Counted from the stretch's first letter, positions 17,367 through 27,942 are shown. The stretch: DNA of 64,000 nt from Nautiliales bacterium (GCA_030826765.1 JAUUDM010000033.1:1-64000); one strand, 5' to 3'. Translations and numbers: made by a program. The notes: generated by a model from the sequence alone, not told the origin.

Positions 17367-18438
17367 TATCCAATTCCGTCAATGCTTTTTTTAGCTCTTC
17401 TAGTTTAGTTGAATATTCTAAAGCTGTCTCTTTTGTAATCAATCCTTCTCTTACGGCTTCAACTAAAACTTGTGTTTGCGTTTGCATTCCTGTTTGAGCT
17501 TGGTTAAGTTGCATTTGAGAATATAATTGATTAAGTTTATTTTCTCTTATTAAGTTTGCAATTGCTAAATTATTAAGAAAAATTTCATGAACTGCTACTC
17601 TTCCCCCTCCAATTTTTGGTAAAAGTGATTGAGCAATAACAGCAACTAATCCCATAGAAAGTTGTGCTCTAACTTGCCCTTGCTCTTCAGCTGGAAAAAC
17701 ATCAATAACCCTATTTATAGTTTGAATAGCACTATTTGTATGAAGTGTTCCAAATACAATATGCCCAGTTTCTGCTGCTGTTAGAGCTGCTGCAATAGTT
17801 TCCCTATCTCTCATCTCTCCAACTAATATAACATCAGGATCTTCTCTAAGTGCATATTTAATAGCATTAGCAAAAGATTTACTATCTTTTCCAACTGTTC
17901 TTTGAGAAATTAAAGATTTTTTATGTTGATGAACAAATTCTACTGGATCTTCCATTGTTATAATATGTTTATTGTATGTTTCATTTATTTCATTAATCAT
18001 AGCAGCAAGAGTTGTTGATTTACCACTTCCAGTAGGTCCCGTAACTAAAATCAATCCCTTTTCTCTTCTTGTAAGTTGTCTAAAAACTTCAGGTGCATTT
18101 ATCTCATCTAAACTAAGTGGTCTTTCAGGAATAATCCTAAAAGCTGCAGCTAAAGTACTTTGTTGGTAATAATAACTTGCCCTAAATCTTGCTGTTTTTG
18201 GTATTTCAAAAGCAAAATCAATTTCTAAATTTTCTTCAAGATAGGCTTTATCTTTTTCTGTTAATACAGAATAACAAAGCTTTAAAGTGTCTTCAGGCTC
18301 TAAATTTGGTAAATTCAAAGCCTTAAGTCTTCCATCGATTCTTAATTGTGGTGGAGCGCCCACAACAAGATGTAAATCTGAGGCTTTATATTGAACAATC
18401 TGTTTAAGAAGGGTTTCTAAAGTATAACTTAATGCCAT
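17359..18438 (-). CDS. pilT: twitching motility ATPase PilT
   Basis: ASDLHLVVGAPPQLRIDG, LVTGPTGSGKSTTLA, LREDPDVILVGEMRD. Confidence 0.93.
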   Translation of the reverse strand: MALSYTLETLLKQIVQYKASDLHLVVGAPPQLRIDGRLKALNLPNLEPEDTLKLCYSVLTEKDKAYLEENLEIDFAFEIPKTARFRASYYYQQSTLAAAFRIIPERPLSLDEINAPEVFRQLTRREKGLILVTGPTGSGKSTTLAAMINEINETYNKHIITMEDPVEFVHQHKKSLISQRTVGKDSKSFANAIKYALREDPDVILVGEMRDRETIAAALTAAETGHIVFGTLHTNSAIQTINRVIDVFPAEEQGQVRAQLSMGLVAVIAQSLLPKIGGGRVAVHEIFLNNLAIANLIRENKLNQLYSQMQLNQAQTGMQTQTQVLVEAVREGLITKETALEYSTKLEELKKALTELDNE

Positions 18439-18440
18439 TA

Positions 18441-18725
18441 TTACCCTTCTATAATTTTTGGAACAATAAAATAATTTCCTTCACTTTTTGGTGCATGATC
18501 TAAAATTGTTTTAATAGCATCATTATTTACTGGCGTATCATCTCTCATTGGTGTTGAAGCATTTAATACATTAAAAGTTGCTTCTACATTATCAGTATTA
18601 ACTTCTTGTAAAATTTCTACAAATTCTACAATTTGATTTAAATCAGCTATCATTTCTTCTCTATTTTCTACTTTTATCATTGATAATTTTTCAAGTTTTG
18701 CTAAAAGTTTATCATCTATTTTCAT
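18441..18725 (-). CDS. gatC: Asp/Glu-tRNA amidotransferase subunit GatC
   Basis: LAKLEKLSMI...FVEILQEVNTDNVEAT...MRDD...APKSEGNYFIVPKII. Confidence 0.92.
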   Translation of the reverse strand: MKIDDKLLAKLEKLSMIKVENREEMIADLNQIVEFVEILQEVNTDNVEATFNVLNASTPMRDDTPVNNDAIKTILDHAPKSEGNYFIVPKIIEG

Positions 18726-18779
18726 TATTTTATCCTTTTTGATATAATCATTTAATTATTTTACCAAAAAAGGAAGAAA

Positions 18780-20060
18780 ATGAACAGGGAAAATAGTAAA
18801 AAATTATTCAAAGATGCACAAAAATATATAGTTGGAGGGGTAAATTCACCTGTTAGAGCATTTCAAAGTGTTGGAGGAACACCTGTTTTTATCAAAAAAG
18901 GAAAAGGCGCTTATATCACAGATGTTGATGATAATCAATATTTAGATTATATTCAAAGCTGGGGACCATTAATTTTTGGCCACGCTGATAAAGATATTGA
19001 AAAAGCTATTATTGAAACTATAAAAAATGGAACAAGTTTTGGAGCTCCTACTGAAGTTGAAACAATACTTGCAAAAGAAGTTTTAGAACTTTTTCCACAT
19101 TTAGACAAAATAAGATTTGTAAGTAGTGGTACAGAAGCTACAATGAGTGCAATTAGAGTTGCAAGAGGTGTTAGTGGAAAAGATGATATCATTAAATTCA
19201 AAGGTGGTTATCACGGACATAGTGATTCTCTTTTAGTTAGTGCTGGAAGTGGCGCGGTAACTTTTGGAAGTCCAAGTAGTCCAGGTGTTCCTGCTGATTT
19301 TACAAAACATACTCTTTTAGCTGATTATAATAATATTGAATCAGTTAAAAAATGTTTTGAAGCTGGAAATGTTGGTTGTGTAATCATAGAACCAATTGCT
19401 GGAAATATGAGTTTAATACCAGCTGATAAAGAATTTTTACTTGAACTTAGAGAATTATGTACAAAAAATGGTGCTGTTTTAATTTTTGATGAGGTTATGA
19501 GTGGATTTAGAGCTAGTCTTAAAGGAAGTTATGGACTTTTAGGAATAGAATCTGATATGGTAACTTTTGGTAAAGTTATAGGTGGAGGTATGCCAGTAGG
19601 TGCATTTGCAGGAAAAGCTGAAATTATGAAAGAATTAAGTCCAGAAGGTCCAATCTATCAAGCAGGAACTTTAAGTGGAAATCCAGTTGCTATGAGTGCA
19701 GGACTTGCAAGTCTAAAAAAACTGAAAGAAAATCCAGCAATTTATACTGATTTAGAAATAAAAGCAAATGTTTTAATGAAAGGTTTCAAAGATATTTGTG
19801 AAGAAAATTCTATTCCTTTTCATTATAATGTAAGAGGAAGTATGTTTGGATTCTTCTTCAATGAAAAACATCCTAAAAACTTCGATGAAGTATGTGAAGG
19901 TGATGAAAAAAGATATGCCAAATTCCATTCGGAAATGTTAGATAAAGGTTTCTATTTTGCCCCAAGTGCATATGAAACTGGATTTATCTGTACAGCTATG
20001 AGTGATTCTGATATAGATAAAACATTAACAGCATTTAGAGAAGTAGCAAAGAGTTTATAA
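18780..20060 (+). CDS. hemL: glutamate-1-semialdehyde 2,1-aminomutase HemL
   Basis: [36 protein letters not shown]. Confidence 0.96.
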   Translation: MNRENSKKLFKDAQKYIVGGVNSPVRAFQSVGGTPVFIKKGKGAYITDVDDNQYLDYIQSWGPLIFGHADKDIEKAIIETIKNGTSFGAPTEVETILAKEVLELFPHLDKIRFVSSGTEATMSAIRVARGVSGKDDIIKFKGGYHGHSDSLLVSAGSGAVTFGSPSSPGVPADFTKHTLLADYNNIESVKKCFEAGNVGCVIIEPIAGNMSLIPADKEFLLELRELCTKNGAVLIFDEVMSGFRASLKGSYGLLGIESDMVTFGKVIGGGMPVGAFAGKAEIMKELSPEGPIYQAGTLSGNPVAMSAGLASLKKLKENPAIYTDLEIKANVLMKGFKDICEENSIPFHYNVRGSMFGFFFNEKHPKNFDEVCEGDEKRYAKFHSEMLDKGFYFAPSAYETGFICTAMSDSDIDKTLTAFREVAKSL

Positions 20061-20380
20061 TGAAAAAAGAAGAAATAAAAGAACCAAAATTTAAGCCAAT
20101 AATAGAGGGAGCTAATAAGCTTTCTCTTGGTATTTCAATGGTTGTTGCTATTTTACTGGGAATTGGTATAGGTAAACTTATGCAACATTTTTTTGGTGGT
20201 TCTATTTGGTGGCTTTGGCTTGGAGTTTTTTGGGGAGTTGCAGCTGCAGGACTTAATATATATAAAATGTATAAAGTAGTCAAAAAAGATCTTGATTCAG
20301 TAAAAGATGATCCAAAATATCAACATCAACTTTATACTGATAAATATGAAGATGATGGACTTGATAAATATGGGAAATAG
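20060..20380 (+). CDS. AtpZ/AtpI-like small membrane protein
   Basis: Two TM helices, GISMVVAILLGIGIGKLM...GVFWGVAAAGLNIYKM. Confidence 0.65.
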   Translation: MKKEEIKEPKFKPIIEGANKLSLGISMVVAILLGIGIGKLMQHFFGGSIWWLWLGVFWGVAAAGLNIYKMYKVVKKDLDSVKDDPKYQHQLYTDKYEDDGLDKYGK

Positions 20381-20398
20381 AAGATTAAAATATCTTCT
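20379..20398 (+). terminator. possible weak terminator hairpin
   Basis: AGAAGAT-TAAAAT-ATCTTCT overlapping TAG stop; weak U-tract. Confidence 0.35.
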
Positions 20399-20453
20399 TG
20401 TCTTTCTATTATTAAATATCTAAAAAAACTAATTTAAATTATCAATTTCTATA

Positions 20454-21074
20454 TTATTTATTATTCTTAAAAAATTCTATTCTTATTTCATTCGCTTTTT
20501 TAACTAATTCTAACTTTTTATTTTCTTCTTTAGTAGTATCTAATCCAAATTTCTTCATAAGCTTTATACAATTATAATAATCTCTTGCTTCTCCTAATAA
20601 CTTTTGCATTTTTTTTAAAAAATTAACTAATTTTTCTTCTTTTTTACTTTCTGAAAATACATATCTACATCTTTTTATAAAAATTCTTATTTTATGCAAC
20701 TTTTTATCACTCATTGATAAAAAATTTTTTTGTAATATTTTTAAACACTTTTTTTTAGATACAAGATATTTATTATTTTTTATATTTATTATTTTACTTT
20801 TAAATTCCTCTAAAAATTCAATAAATTTAACAACTTCTTCTTCCCTATGTTTATGTAAATATTTTAAAATTTCTAAATCTTCACATTTTTCAATCAACAC
20901 ATCATAATCTCTTATTTTATTAGATTTTTTAATCAAAAGTTTTAATCCTAAGTCATCTTTTGCATTATGATTTAAAACTGATAATTTAGATCTACAAGCA
21001 ACTCTTAAATCGTGAAGAGTATCTACATCTCTATCTTTTTTAAATTTTTCAATTAAACTTAAAATTTTTTTCAT
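20454..21074 (-). CDS. CHAD domain protein (polyphosphate-associated)
   Basis: LHDLRVACRSKLSVL, IRDYDVL, LHKIRIFIKRCRYV, MQKLLGEARDYYN. Confidence 0.85.
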   Translation of the reverse strand: MKKILSLIEKFKKDRDVDTLHDLRVACRSKLSVLNHNAKDDLGLKLLIKKSNKIRDYDVLIEKCEDLEILKYLHKHREEEVVKFIEFLEEFKSKIINIKNNKYLVSKKKCLKILQKNFLSMSDKKLHKIRIFIKRCRYVFSESKKEEKLVNFLKKMQKLLGEARDYYNCIKLMKKFGLDTTKEENKKLELVKKANEIRIEFFKNNK

Positions 21075-21097
21075 AGATACCCCTTTTAAATAAAAAT

Positions 21098-21520
21098 TTA
21101 ACTTTCTGTTCTTACAATCAAACTTTCAGGAAGATTAAATTGTTTTATAAGTTCTTCTTCTTTTTCTCTCATCTCCCCATTATCAGTTTCATGGTCATAT
21201 CCTGTTAAATGTAAAAGTCCATGAATCAAAAGCAATTTAAATTCATCATCTTTTGAATGTCCAAATTCATCTGCTTTTTCTATAACTTTATCAGCAGAAA
21301 TTATAATACTACCAATCGGCATATGTTCACATGCCACGTCAAGAGGAAAACTCAAAACATCTGTTGGTTTATCGATGTTTCGATACTCTTTATTAAGTTC
21401 TTGAATAGTTTTATTATCAACTACAATTAATTCAAACTCTTTATCTGTTATAAATTTTGCAATTTTTGCAATTTCTTCTAAATTAATTTCTAAATTAGTT
21501 TGATTTTCAAAATCTATCAT
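21098..21520 (-). CDS. ybeY: endoribonuclease YbeY (start revised from the ORF track)
   Basis: YRNIDKPTDVLSFPL, LLIHGLLHLTGYDHE. Confidence 0.93.
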   Translation of the reverse strand: MIDFENQTNLEINLEEIAKIAKFITDKEFELIVVDNKTIQELNKEYRNIDKPTDVLSFPLDVACEHMPIGSIIISADKVIEKADEFGHSKDDEFKLLLIHGLLHLTGYDHETDNGEMREKEEELIKQFNLPESLIVRTES

Positions 21521-21522
21521 TT

Positions 21523-21831
21523 TTATGCTCCGCAAGCAGCACTTCCACCTCTCCAATATTTTTTTTCTAATTCTAAAAATCTTGCTTTTTCATCTTCATT
21601 CATAACTCTTTCATTATATTCAAGTTCTAAACCTAAATTTTTAAGTGGAAGTTTTACTGAGTTAATTAATTGATCTTTTATTGGAATATTATCAAATGGC
21701 CATACAAAAGTTGCTTTTACTTTATTATCTTCAAAATCAACATCTTCTAACATTCCTAAATTTAATAAACTTGTTGCAATTGCTGGATGTTGAACACCTT
21801 CTATTGTTTGAATAACTTTAAAAAAATCCAT
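21523..21831 (-). CDS. MIP18/DUF59-family iron-sulfur assembly protein
   Basis: IQTIEGVQHPAIATSLLNLGMLEDVDFEDNKV pattern. Confidence 0.75.
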   Translation of the reverse strand: MDFFKVIQTIEGVQHPAIATSLLNLGMLEDVDFEDNKVKATFVWPFDNIPIKDQLINSVKLPLKNLGLELEYNERVMNEDEKARFLELEKKYWRGGSAACGA

Positions 21832-21840
21832 TTACTCTCC

Positions 21841-22320
21841 TTATAAATATTTTTTACTTATTTCTTTTATTTCTTGATATACTTTATCAAAATCTGCACT
21901 ATAAACTCTCGTTTCAGCAAGAGTTGTCATCATATTTGTATCTCTACTAAATCGTGGGACTAATTGCATATGAATATGTTCAGGTATCCCTGCACCCCCT
22001 GCAATTCCTAGATTAAATCCTATATTTAAACCTTCAGCACCCCATTCTTTTAAAATTTTTACACCCTTTTGAGACATAATTGCTAAATGAGATATCTCTT
22101 TTTGACTTAAATCTTCTAAATTTGATGTATGAATATTAGGAATAATCATAAAATGCCCCGGATTATAAGGAAATTTATTCATTATAAAAAAACAAATTTC
22201 ATCTCTATAAAAGATGTAATTTTTATCATCTTTATTAGAATCTCTAATATCACAAAAAACACACCCAGCTCTTTTATTTTTATGATATTCCCTTCTCCAA
22301 GGAGCATAAAGTCTATGCAT
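21841..22320 (-). CDS. HIT-family hydrolase
   Basis: CVFCDI, GHFMIIPNIHTSNL, EHIHMQLVPR. Confidence 0.92.
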   Translation of the reverse strand: MHRLYAPWRREYHKNKRAGCVFCDIRDSNKDDKNYIFYRDEICFFIMNKFPYNPGHFMIIPNIHTSNLEDLSQKEISHLAIMSQKGVKILKEWGAEGLNIGFNLGIAGGAGIPEHIHMQLVPRFSRDTNMMTTLAETRVYSADFDKVYQEIKEISKKYL

Positions 22321-22321
22321 T

Positions 22322-22537
22322 TTATAAAAATCCTAATTCATCTAAAATAGGTAAAATTTCTTCATCATAAATTTCTCTTAATTTATTTGGAATTAAAGCC
22401 ATAGCTTCTTCATCATGCTTCCACTCTTCTATTTTTTCTAAAATAGCACTTTTTTTAAGTTCATCTAATGTTGGATGCTCTTTTATTTTATTTTGTAATC
22501 TATCAATATCTTCTAATCTTAATTGTCGTTTATTCAT
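22322..22537 (-). CDS. small conserved-looking acidic protein of unknown function
   Basis: Directly coupled to the HIT gene, SD AAAGGAT upstream. Confidence 0.6.
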   Translation of the reverse strand: MNKRQLRLEDIDRLQNKIKEHPTLDELKKSAILEKIEEWKHDEEAMALIPNKLREIYDEEILPILDELGFL

Positions 22538-22552
22538 TTTTTATCCTTTCTT

Positions 22553-22572
22553 TTTGATATAATTCTACCAAA
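22553..22572. promoter_or_regulatory. overlapping bidirectional -10 promoters for 22322..22537 (-) and recR (+)
   Basis: TTTGATATAATTCTACCAAA. Confidence 0.6.
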
Positions 22573-22586
22573 AAAAGGATAACTTT

Positions 22587-23147
22587 TTGAAAAATTTAAA
22601 AAGTTTGAATGAATTAATTGAAAATCTACAAAAATTACCCACAATTGGTAAAAAATCTGCCACTCGTATGGCTATGTTTTTAGTAAAAAATAAATTTACT
22701 GCTATGAAAATAGCAAACTCTATAGAAAGTGCAATTACAGCAATAGGGGAATGCAGAGAATGTGGAAATCTAAGTGAACACGAACTTTGTGAAATTTGTA
22801 TGAGCCAAAGAGAAAATAAACTTTGCATTGTAGGGCATTCAAAAGATATTATTTTACTTGAGGAAAATTCTATTTTTAAAGGTTATTATTTTGTAATGCC
22901 TGAACTTGATAATGAAAAAATTGAAAAATTAATTAATATGATTAATAATAAAAATATTGAAGAAGTAATATTTGGCTATACTCATTCAATAGAAAATGAA
23001 GCAAAAATAATGTATTTAGAAGAAAGATTGAAAGATAAAAACTTAAAGTTCTCCAAAATAGCCCAAGGAATACCTATGGGTGTAAATTTCGAAAATGTAG
23101 ATATTACATCACTTTATAAAGCTTTTAGGGGGAGAGTGAAATTATAA
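22587..23147 (+). CDS. recR: recombination protein RecR (TTG start)
   Basis: LPTIGKKSATRMA, C4 zinc motif CRECGNLSEHELCEIC, GIPMGVNFENVD. Confidence 0.93.
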   Translation: MKNLKSLNELIENLQKLPTIGKKSATRMAMFLVKNKFTAMKIANSIESAITAIGECRECGNLSEHELCEICMSQRENKLCIVGHSKDIILLEENSIFKGYYFVMPELDNEKIEKLINMINNKNIEEVIFGYTHSIENEAKIMYLEERLKDKNLKFSKIAQGIPMGVNFENVDITSLYKAFRGRVKL

Positions 23148-23771
23148 TCCAAACTCACTAACTCTCAAACCTTTAGAAAAATCAATATAAATTAATTTAT
23201 CAAATTTTACTTCCAAACCTGCTAAATATTTAGTAGCAACCATTGCTTCAATACTTCCTACAATTCCAACCATTGCTGGCATAACTCCTGCAATTTTATG
23301 CTTATCACTAATATTAAAAATATCTAAGTTTTTTTCTTTAAATAGGCAAACTTGTCCTATCCAACCTTCAACTGAACTATAAAGCCAAGGAATATTTTTA
23401 TTTTTAGCAAATTTATCTATTTTTTTTCTCACTTCAAAATTATCAGTACAATCAATTACTAAATCTATTTTTTTATCAAAAGTTTCAAATTTTTCACAAA
23501 AATATTCTATTTTCGTTTCACATCTTGCTATTTTTTGAGCTAAAATTTTAGCCTTTTTTTGACCAATATCATTTTTAGTAAATTGAAATTGACGATGAAT
23601 GTTATGAATTTCTATTTCATCAAAATCAATAATAAAAATTTCTTTAAGTCCAATACAACTGAGTTCCGTAGCAACTACATTGCCAAGCCCCCCTGCTCCC
23701 ACTATTAAAACAGATTTTTGTTCTAACTTTTTTTGAGCATCTCCAATTAATTCTATTTGTCTTCTAAACAT
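23142..23771 (-). CDS. ThiF/MoeB/HesA E1-like family protein
   Basis: LIVGAGGLGNVVATELSCIGLKEIFIIDFDEIEIHNIHRQF, IDCTDNFEVR. Confidence 0.88.
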   Translation of the reverse strand: MFRRQIELIGDAQKKLEQKSVLIVGAGGLGNVVATELSCIGLKEIFIIDFDEIEIHNIHRQFQFTKNDIGQKKAKILAQKIARCETKIEYFCEKFETFDKKIDLVIDCTDNFEVRKKIDKFAKNKNIPWLYSSVEGWIGQVCLFKEKNLDIFNISDKHKIAGVMPAMVGIVGSIEAMVATKYLAGLEVKFDKLIYIDFSKGLRVSEFGL

Positions 23772-25051
23772 TTAATTCCTTCGTAAGCTGTATTTATCAT
23801 TTTATCAATCTCTTTATAAGTTATAACATATGGTGGCATAAAATAAATTACATTTCCAAGAGGTCTTAGTAAAACTCCATTTTTAAGCCCATATTTATAG
23901 ACTTCAAGACCTGCTCTTTTTTCAAATGGATAATCAATCATCTCAATTGCAGTTATCATTCCTGTTTGTCTAATTTCTTTGACATTTTTTAAGCTTTTAA
24001 ATTTTTGTATATTATCCCAAATATACTTTGCTTTTTTCCTGTTTTCTCCAATCACATCACTTTGTTCAAAAAGGTCAATAGTAGCATTTGCAGCACTTAT
24101 TGCTAAAGGATTTGCAGTGTAAGAATGTGAATGTAAAAAAGCCTTTAATTTTGTATAATCACAATAAAACTCTCTATAAATTTCGTCTGTTGTTAAAACA
24201 CAACTTAACGGCATATATCCTCCTGTCAAGCCTTTACTTAAACATAAAAAATCTGGCTTAATCTCTGCTTGAAAATGAGCAAACATTGTTCCAGTCCTTC
24301 CAAATCCTACAGCAATTTCATCAAGAATTAATTTTACATCAAATTCATCACAAAGCTCTCTAAGTCCCTTTACAAATAAAGGAGAATGCATTTTCATATT
24401 TCCCGCACATTGAACTAACGGCTCAATTATCAAACTACTTACTTGTTTATGATATTTTTCAAAATAAAGTCTTACTTCTTTCAAAGCTTTTTTTGCTTCT
24501 TCATCAGTTTGATTTTCTGGAATTGGTAAATGAATTGATTTTATAAGCAAAGGTGCATAGGTTTTTTTATAAAGTTCTACATCTCCTACACTTAAAGCTC
24601 CTATAGTTTCTCCGTGATATGAATTTTTAAGTGAAAAAAACAGTTCTCTTTTTTCACCTTTATTTAAATAATAATGAAAAGCCATTTTAAGAGCTATTTC
24701 AACTGCACTACTCCCATTATCAGCATAAAACACTTTATCAAGTTTTGTAAGTTTACATAACCGTTCACTAAGTTTCACAGCTCCTTCATGCGTAAATCCA
24801 GCAAATATTACATGCTCCAAAATTTCAAGTTGTTGTTTAACCTTTTCATTTATATACTCATTTGAATGACCAAATATATTTACCCACCAGCTTGAAATAG
24901 CATCAATATATTTCTTCCCCTCAAAATCTTCTAAATAAACTCCTTTTGCTTTTTTAATTGGAATAAGTGGTAAAAACTCGTGATCTTTCATTTGTGTACA
25001 AGGATGCCAATTAAATTTCAAATCTTTTTGTATAAATTCGTTATTTTTCAT
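23753..25051 (-). CDS. bioA: adenosylmethionine-8-amino-7-oxononanoate aminotransferase BioA
   Basis: WHPCTQMKDHE, SSWWVNIFGH, DEIAVGFGRTGTMFAHF, CLSKGLTGGYMPLS. Confidence 0.95.
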   Translation of the reverse strand: MKNNEFIQKDLKFNWHPCTQMKDHEFLPLIPIKKAKGVYLEDFEGKKYIDAISSWWVNIFGHSNEYINEKVKQQLEILEHVIFAGFTHEGAVKLSERLCKLTKLDKVFYADNGSSAVEIALKMAFHYYLNKGEKRELFFSLKNSYHGETIGALSVGDVELYKKTYAPLLIKSIHLPIPENQTDEEAKKALKEVRLYFEKYHKQVSSLIIEPLVQCAGNMKMHSPLFVKGLRELCDEFDVKLILDEIAVGFGRTGTMFAHFQAEIKPDFLCLSKGLTGGYMPLSCVLTTDEIYREFYCDYTKLKAFLHSHSYTANPLAISAANATIDLFEQSDVIGENRKKAKYIWDNIQKFKSLKNVKEIRQTGMITAIEMIDYPFEKRAGLEVYKYGLKNGVLLRPLGNVIYFMPPYVITYKEIDKMINTAYEGIKCLEDK

Positions 25052-25119
25052 CTTTTACCCTTTATTTTGGAGTTTTTTTTTAATATAATATCAAAAAACT
25101 AAAAAAAAGGCTTAATTTA

Positions 25120-26592
25120 ATGATAACTTTTATGCAGACTCATAAAAAATGGTTGATAATTACAATATGGATAGCTACCTTTGCTTTCGTTGGTGCTGGA
25201 TTTGTAGGATGGGGAGCCTATAGTTATGGTAAAAAAGAAGATACAGTAGCAAAAGTAAAAGATACTCAAATTAGTGTAAAAGATGTTCAAACTATTTACT
25301 CTCAACTTTTTAACCAATTAAACCAAGCAATGGGTGGAAAGCTTGATGAAGCAACTGCAAAACAATTTGGACTACAAAAAGCAGCATTTCAAAGAGCTTT
25401 AACAAGAGCAATTTTAATTCAATTTGCAAAAGATAATGGAATTTATATAACAGATGAAGAACTAGCAAAAGACATCACATCAACGACTATGTTTCAAACG
25501 AATGGTAAATTTGATGAAAAATTATACAAAAGATTTTTAAAACAAATACATCTAACTCCAAAAGAGTATGAAAATAATATCAGAAAAGATTTAATGATAA
25601 ATAAAGTTTTATCTGCTTTATCAACTCCTGCTCATAAAGTTACAACTGATACAGTAGCAAGTGCCATATTTATGGAAGATAAAGTAGAGGCAAAAATTAT
25701 AAATGCTCCCAAAATAGATGTAAATGAAAATGAAATTAAAACCTTTTGGGAAAAAAATAAAAATAATTATAAATCACAAACAACTTACGATATAGGTTAT
25801 TATTATATTCCTTTAAATGCAAAAGTAAGTGATGCTGAGTTACATAACTATTATGATGAACATAAACAAAATTATACAGATAAAGATGGAAAAATATTAT
25901 TTTTTGAACAAGCAAAAGATAAAGTAAAAATAGATTTATCAGCAAGTAAAACAAAAAGAGATGCTATCATAACTATGAAAAAATTAAAAAAAGATGAAAT
26001 TAAGTTTAATATTTCTAAAAACACTCCTTTAATAAATAACTACTTAAATATAAGTTTAATGCAAAAATTAATTCAAACAAAATTTTTAAAACCTGTATTA
26101 ACTAAAAAAGGATGGCTAATTGCAAAACTTATAAAAATAAATAAACCTCAAGTATTAAACTATGAAAAAGCCAAAAAACTTGTAAAAAATGATTTAATCA
26201 TACAAAAAAGAAAAGAAGCTTTAATAAAATTAGCTAAAGATAATCTTAAAACATTTAAAGGAAAGGATTTAGGATTTATTGGAAGAGAAGATATTCAAAA
26301 AGTTGCTAAAAAATTAAATATTACTATAGACGAAGCTGGAATATTTGAACAAACACTATTTAATTCTAAAACAGCAACAGGATATACTTTATTACCTACA
26401 AACAATCCAGAAAAAGCTATGATATTCAAAATTACGGCACAAAAATTGCTTAATACAACAAAATATAAAAAGTATGAAAAAAATGTAGAAAATTCTACAA
26501 ATCAATTAAAGCAAAATACACTAGAACAAAATTTGATTCAAAAATTAATGAAATTATATGAATCAGATATAAAAATATATATGAAAATTTAA
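25120..26592 (+). CDS. PpiD/SurA-like periplasmic folding factor (SurA_N domain)
   Basis: N-terminal TM anchor; SurA_N pattern ALTRAILIQFAKDNGIYITDEEL. Confidence 0.8.
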   Translation: MITFMQTHKKWLIITIWIATFAFVGAGFVGWGAYSYGKKEDTVAKVKDTQISVKDVQTIYSQLFNQLNQAMGGKLDEATAKQFGLQKAAFQRALTRAILIQFAKDNGIYITDEELAKDITSTTMFQTNGKFDEKLYKRFLKQIHLTPKEYENNIRKDLMINKVLSALSTPAHKVTTDTVASAIFMEDKVEAKIINAPKIDVNENEIKTFWEKNKNNYKSQTTYDIGYYYIPLNAKVSDAELHNYYDEHKQNYTDKDGKILFFEQAKDKVKIDLSASKTKRDAIITMKKLKKDEIKFNISKNTPLINNYLNISLMQKLIQTKFLKPVLTKKGWLIAKLIKINKPQVLNYEKAKKLVKNDLIIQKRKEALIKLAKDNLKTFKGKDLGFIGREDIQKVAKKLNITIDEAGIFEQTLFNSKTATGYTLLPTNNPEKAMIFKITAQKLLNTTKYKKYEKNVENSTNQLKQNTLEQNLIQKLMKLYESDIKIYMKI

Positions 26593-26604
26593 AAGGATTA
26601 AATA

Positions 26605-27942
26605 TTGAAAACAATTTTAGGTATTGATATCGGTTCTTCAAAAACAGTTGCACTAATTGCAGACATAGCAGAAGAAGCTACTATTACTGGAGTTGGTATA
26701 ACAAAAAGTAAAGGTATCAAAAAAGGTATAATTACAAATATTGACCAAGCAGCAACCTCTATAAAACAAGCTATAAATGATGCTAAAAGAATCGCTGGTG
26801 TAAATGTAAACAAAGCAATTGTTTCTATTTCTACAGCTTATACACAAAGTACAAAAAGTCATGGAATAGTAAATATACCAACAAATGAAATTACAATATC
26901 TGAAATAAATAGGGCTATTCAAACAGCACTCCATAATGCAACTATTCCTCACGAATATGAAATTATTCAAGCCTTACCTTATAATTTTAAAGTAGATGAT
27001 GTATCTGATATTGAAGATCCTGAAGGTATGAGTGGAAGTAGACTAGAAGTATCTGTACATATTATAATGGCTCAAAAGTCAGGAATTGAAAATACTAAAA
27101 AGATGCTAAAAATTGCTGGACTTAATATTGATAATATAGTTTTAAGCTCATTTGCTTCAGCAATAGCAACTTTAAATGAAGATGAAGAACAACAAGGAAT
27201 AGCTTTAGTTGATATTGGTGCTACTACAAGTGATTTAATAATTTTCAAAGAAAATAGCGTTAGATATACAGATTTTATAGGTATAGGAAGCTATCATATT
27301 ACAAATGATTTAGCAATGGCTCTTCATACTCCTATAAAAGAAGCTGAACATATAAAACTAAACATCGATAAATATTCTGATGAAGAAATAATCGAAATTC
27401 CTCTAATTGGTGACGAACATAATACAAAAACAGCAAATATTTCACTTATAAAAGAAGTTATGTCAGCAAGAATCAATGAGACACTTATTATTTTAAATGA
27501 TTTAGTTGAAAAAAGTAGATTAAAATCACAATTAACTGGTATTGTATTAACAGGAGGATTTGCAAATTTAGCTAATTTAAGAGAAATAGCTATTCCTATT
27601 TTTGGAAACATGTCAGTTAGAATTGCAAAACCAAAAGAAATAAATGGATTGTTTGATAATTTAAAAGCCCCTGAATTTAGCACGTCTATTGGGCTTGTTA
27701 TATATGCATTAGGAAATCATTCTTCTTATGAAATAGATTCTAATAGAAAATTTAGATCAAAATATTCATCACAAATCAATTCAGATATCAATACTCCTAG
27801 AGAAATTGATAATGACAATATATTTAACGACAAAGAAGAAGTAACAGAAAAAGAAAAAATTGTAAATCTAATGGATAAAAAAAAGAAAAATAGCGCATCT
27901 ATTTTTGAAAGATTTAGAATTTGGCTAAATGGAATTTTTTAA
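26605..27942 (+). CDS. ftsA: cell division protein FtsA (TTG start)
   Basis: LGIDIGSSKTVALIAD, VDIGATTSDLIIF, C-terminal amphipathic ERFRIWLNGIF; next to ftsZ. Confidence 0.95.
   Translation: MKTILGIDIGSSKTVALIADIAEEATITGVGITKSKGIKKGIITNIDQAATSIKQAINDAKRIAGVNVNKAIVSISTAYTQSTKSHGIVNIPTNEITISEINRAIQTALHNATIPHEYEIIQALPYNFKVDDVSDIEDPEGMSGSRLEVSVHIIMAQKSGIENTKKMLKIAGLNIDNIVLSSFASAIATLNEDEEQQGIALVDIGATTSDLIIFKENSVRYTDFIGIGSYHITNDLAMALHTPIKEAEHIKLNIDKYSDEEIIEIPLIGDEHNTKTANISLIKEVMSARINETLIILNDLVEKSRLKSQLTGIVLTGGFANLANLREIAIPIFGNMSVRIAKPKEINGLFDNLKAPEFSTSIGLVIYALGNHSSYEIDSNRKFRSKYSSQINSDINTPREIDNDNIFNDKEEVTEKEKIVNLMDKKKKNSASIFERFRIWLNGIF

Noticed and set aside
26653-26970. Cys/Tyr/Phe-rich antisense ORF within ftsA
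   Set aside because: No RBS or family resemblance; ftsA on the sense strand is unambiguous.
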